Of a DNA stretch of 43,254 bases, positions 42,891 to 43,254 are shown piece by piece (position 1 is the first letter of the stretch; every line of letters starts with the position of its first letter). Source of the DNA: an uncultured Bacteroidota bacterium (GTDB taxonomy: Bacteria; Bacteroidota; Bacteroidia; Flavobacteriales; Flavobacteriaceae). Under the pieces are notes generated by a model. It was not told the origin of the DNA and did not search any database. It saw only the letters and a program-made list of their open reading frames with translations. The DNA is taken from NCBI GenBank assembly GCA_902593075.1, contig CACJHA010000009.1:1-43254 (forward strand), given 5' to 3'. Made by a program: the position numbers and the translations under genes.

Positions 42891-43254
42891 TAAAAAAATA
42901 ACTTCAGATGACCTATCTATATTAATTTTTAAAGATAGAATTGCATTTTGTACTATAGAACAAACTCTTTATTTTGATTTAGAAAAAAAAAATATTAATC
43001 CGGAAAATCTTGGTACTTGGATTAATTACCATAATATTAAAAAAAAGAATAATAAGTGCATTTTATTTGATGGTGATGGAGTAATTGTTCCAGAAAAACT
43101 CTTTGATGAAACAAATAAAAATCTATATTTATCTCTAACTGATGATGATTTAAAAAATAAAAAAACTGAGACAAAGCTTATTAAATCAAATAATCAAGTT
43201 TTTATTTTTTCTCAAAGTAGAGATTGGAATTTGTTGTTTCAGAATTTGGTTGTT
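42877..43254 (+). CDS. DUF3822 family protein, 5' part (runs off the window)
   Basis: An open frame of 126 residues continuing past the window end. It starts MLQIDKKITSDDLSILIFKD and contains CILFDGDGVIVPEKLFDETN and LYLSLTDDD, a pattern of the DUF3822 (actin-fold-like, Bacteroidota) family. The second half of the domain is outside the window. The start ATG 42877 lies inside the upstream gene (14-nt overlap). The family call rests on half of the protein and the typical neighbour. Confidence 0.7.
   Translation, partial: MLQIDKKITSDDLSILIFKDRIAFCTIEQTLYFDLEKKNINPENLGTWINYHNIKKKNNKCILFDGDGVIVPEKLFDETNKNLYLSLTDDDLKNKKTETKLIKSNNQVFIFSQSRDWNLLFQNLVV

Noticed and set aside
1-43254. CRISPR arrays, insertion sequences, integrases or phage genes
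   Set aside because: No spaced direct repeats, transposase or integrase motifs were seen in any frame examined; the accessory character of the window comes from the light-related genes and the damaged loci only.

Overview
The window is a compact, AT-rich stretch of a marine flavobacterium-like bacterium (Bacteroidota). This assignment rests on several independent signs. There is a green-type proteorhodopsin next to a blh-type retinal-forming gene. Several genes belong to families found mostly in Bacteroidota (DUF2911, DUF4290, DUF3822, a START-like protein, MurA with Asp at the Cys115 position). Promoter-like sites match the Bacteroidota TAnnTTTG -7 box. The local gene orders (DUF2520-kdsC-maf, gyrA-TPR, AAA-fmt-HU-yqgE, DUF4290-murA) are ones I associate with flavobacteria. 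Both ends cut through genes. No intergenic stretch exceeds 300 bases. I see no CRISPR array, IS element, rRNA or replication origin.

Layout: 1-1050 holds the 5' end of blh (minus) divergent from proteorhodopsin (plus), closed by a strong bidirectional terminator. 1053-5794 holds argS, an SDR/DUF2867 protein, and two damaged core-metabolism genes: a citrate synthase with an internal deletion and the last ~79 codons of enolase. 5876-11953 is a plus-strand run of DUF2520, kdsC, maf, a large secreted PIG-L deacetylase, an unlisted 31-residue membrane peptide and a sodium/solute symporter. 11955-12785 is DUF2911. 12892-18579 is a light/DNA-repair island: SRPBCC, a Tyr-less SDR, class I CPD photolyase, a 44-residue DUF2256 zinc-ribbon-like protein, cryptochrome DASH, an FeS-type photolyase relative that has lost most of its cluster ligands, and a TIGR03643/DUF2805 protein. 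Almost all of these overlap or abut. 18581-23841 holds murA, DUF4290, DUF493, an AAA ATPase, fmt, HU, yqgE and a START-like protein. 23953-24599 has tRNA-Met and tRNA-Ser flanking a frameshifted cupredoxin relic. 24659-30660 holds a 7TM-HD phosphodiesterase, a TPR protein and gyrA on the minus strand. 30875-40862 holds clpC, the thrABC operon, gcvT, an RmlD-like reductase and a YebC regulator. 40866-43254 holds an acyltransferase, kdsB, a conserved anchored protein and a partial DUF3822 gene.

Taken together, the window describes a surface-water heterotroph. It can pump protons with light, make its own retinal (through blh), and repair UV lesions with one polycistronic block of three photolyase/cryptochrome paralogues plus accessory proteins of unknown function. 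The remaining genes are ordinary housekeeping: threonine biosynthesis, Kdo/LPS synthesis, translation and proteolysis. The least expected features are the broken eno-gltA pair, the reduced FeS photolyase, the hidden 31-residue membrane peptide with stop/start overlaps at both ends, and the frameshifted cupredoxin between tRNA genes.
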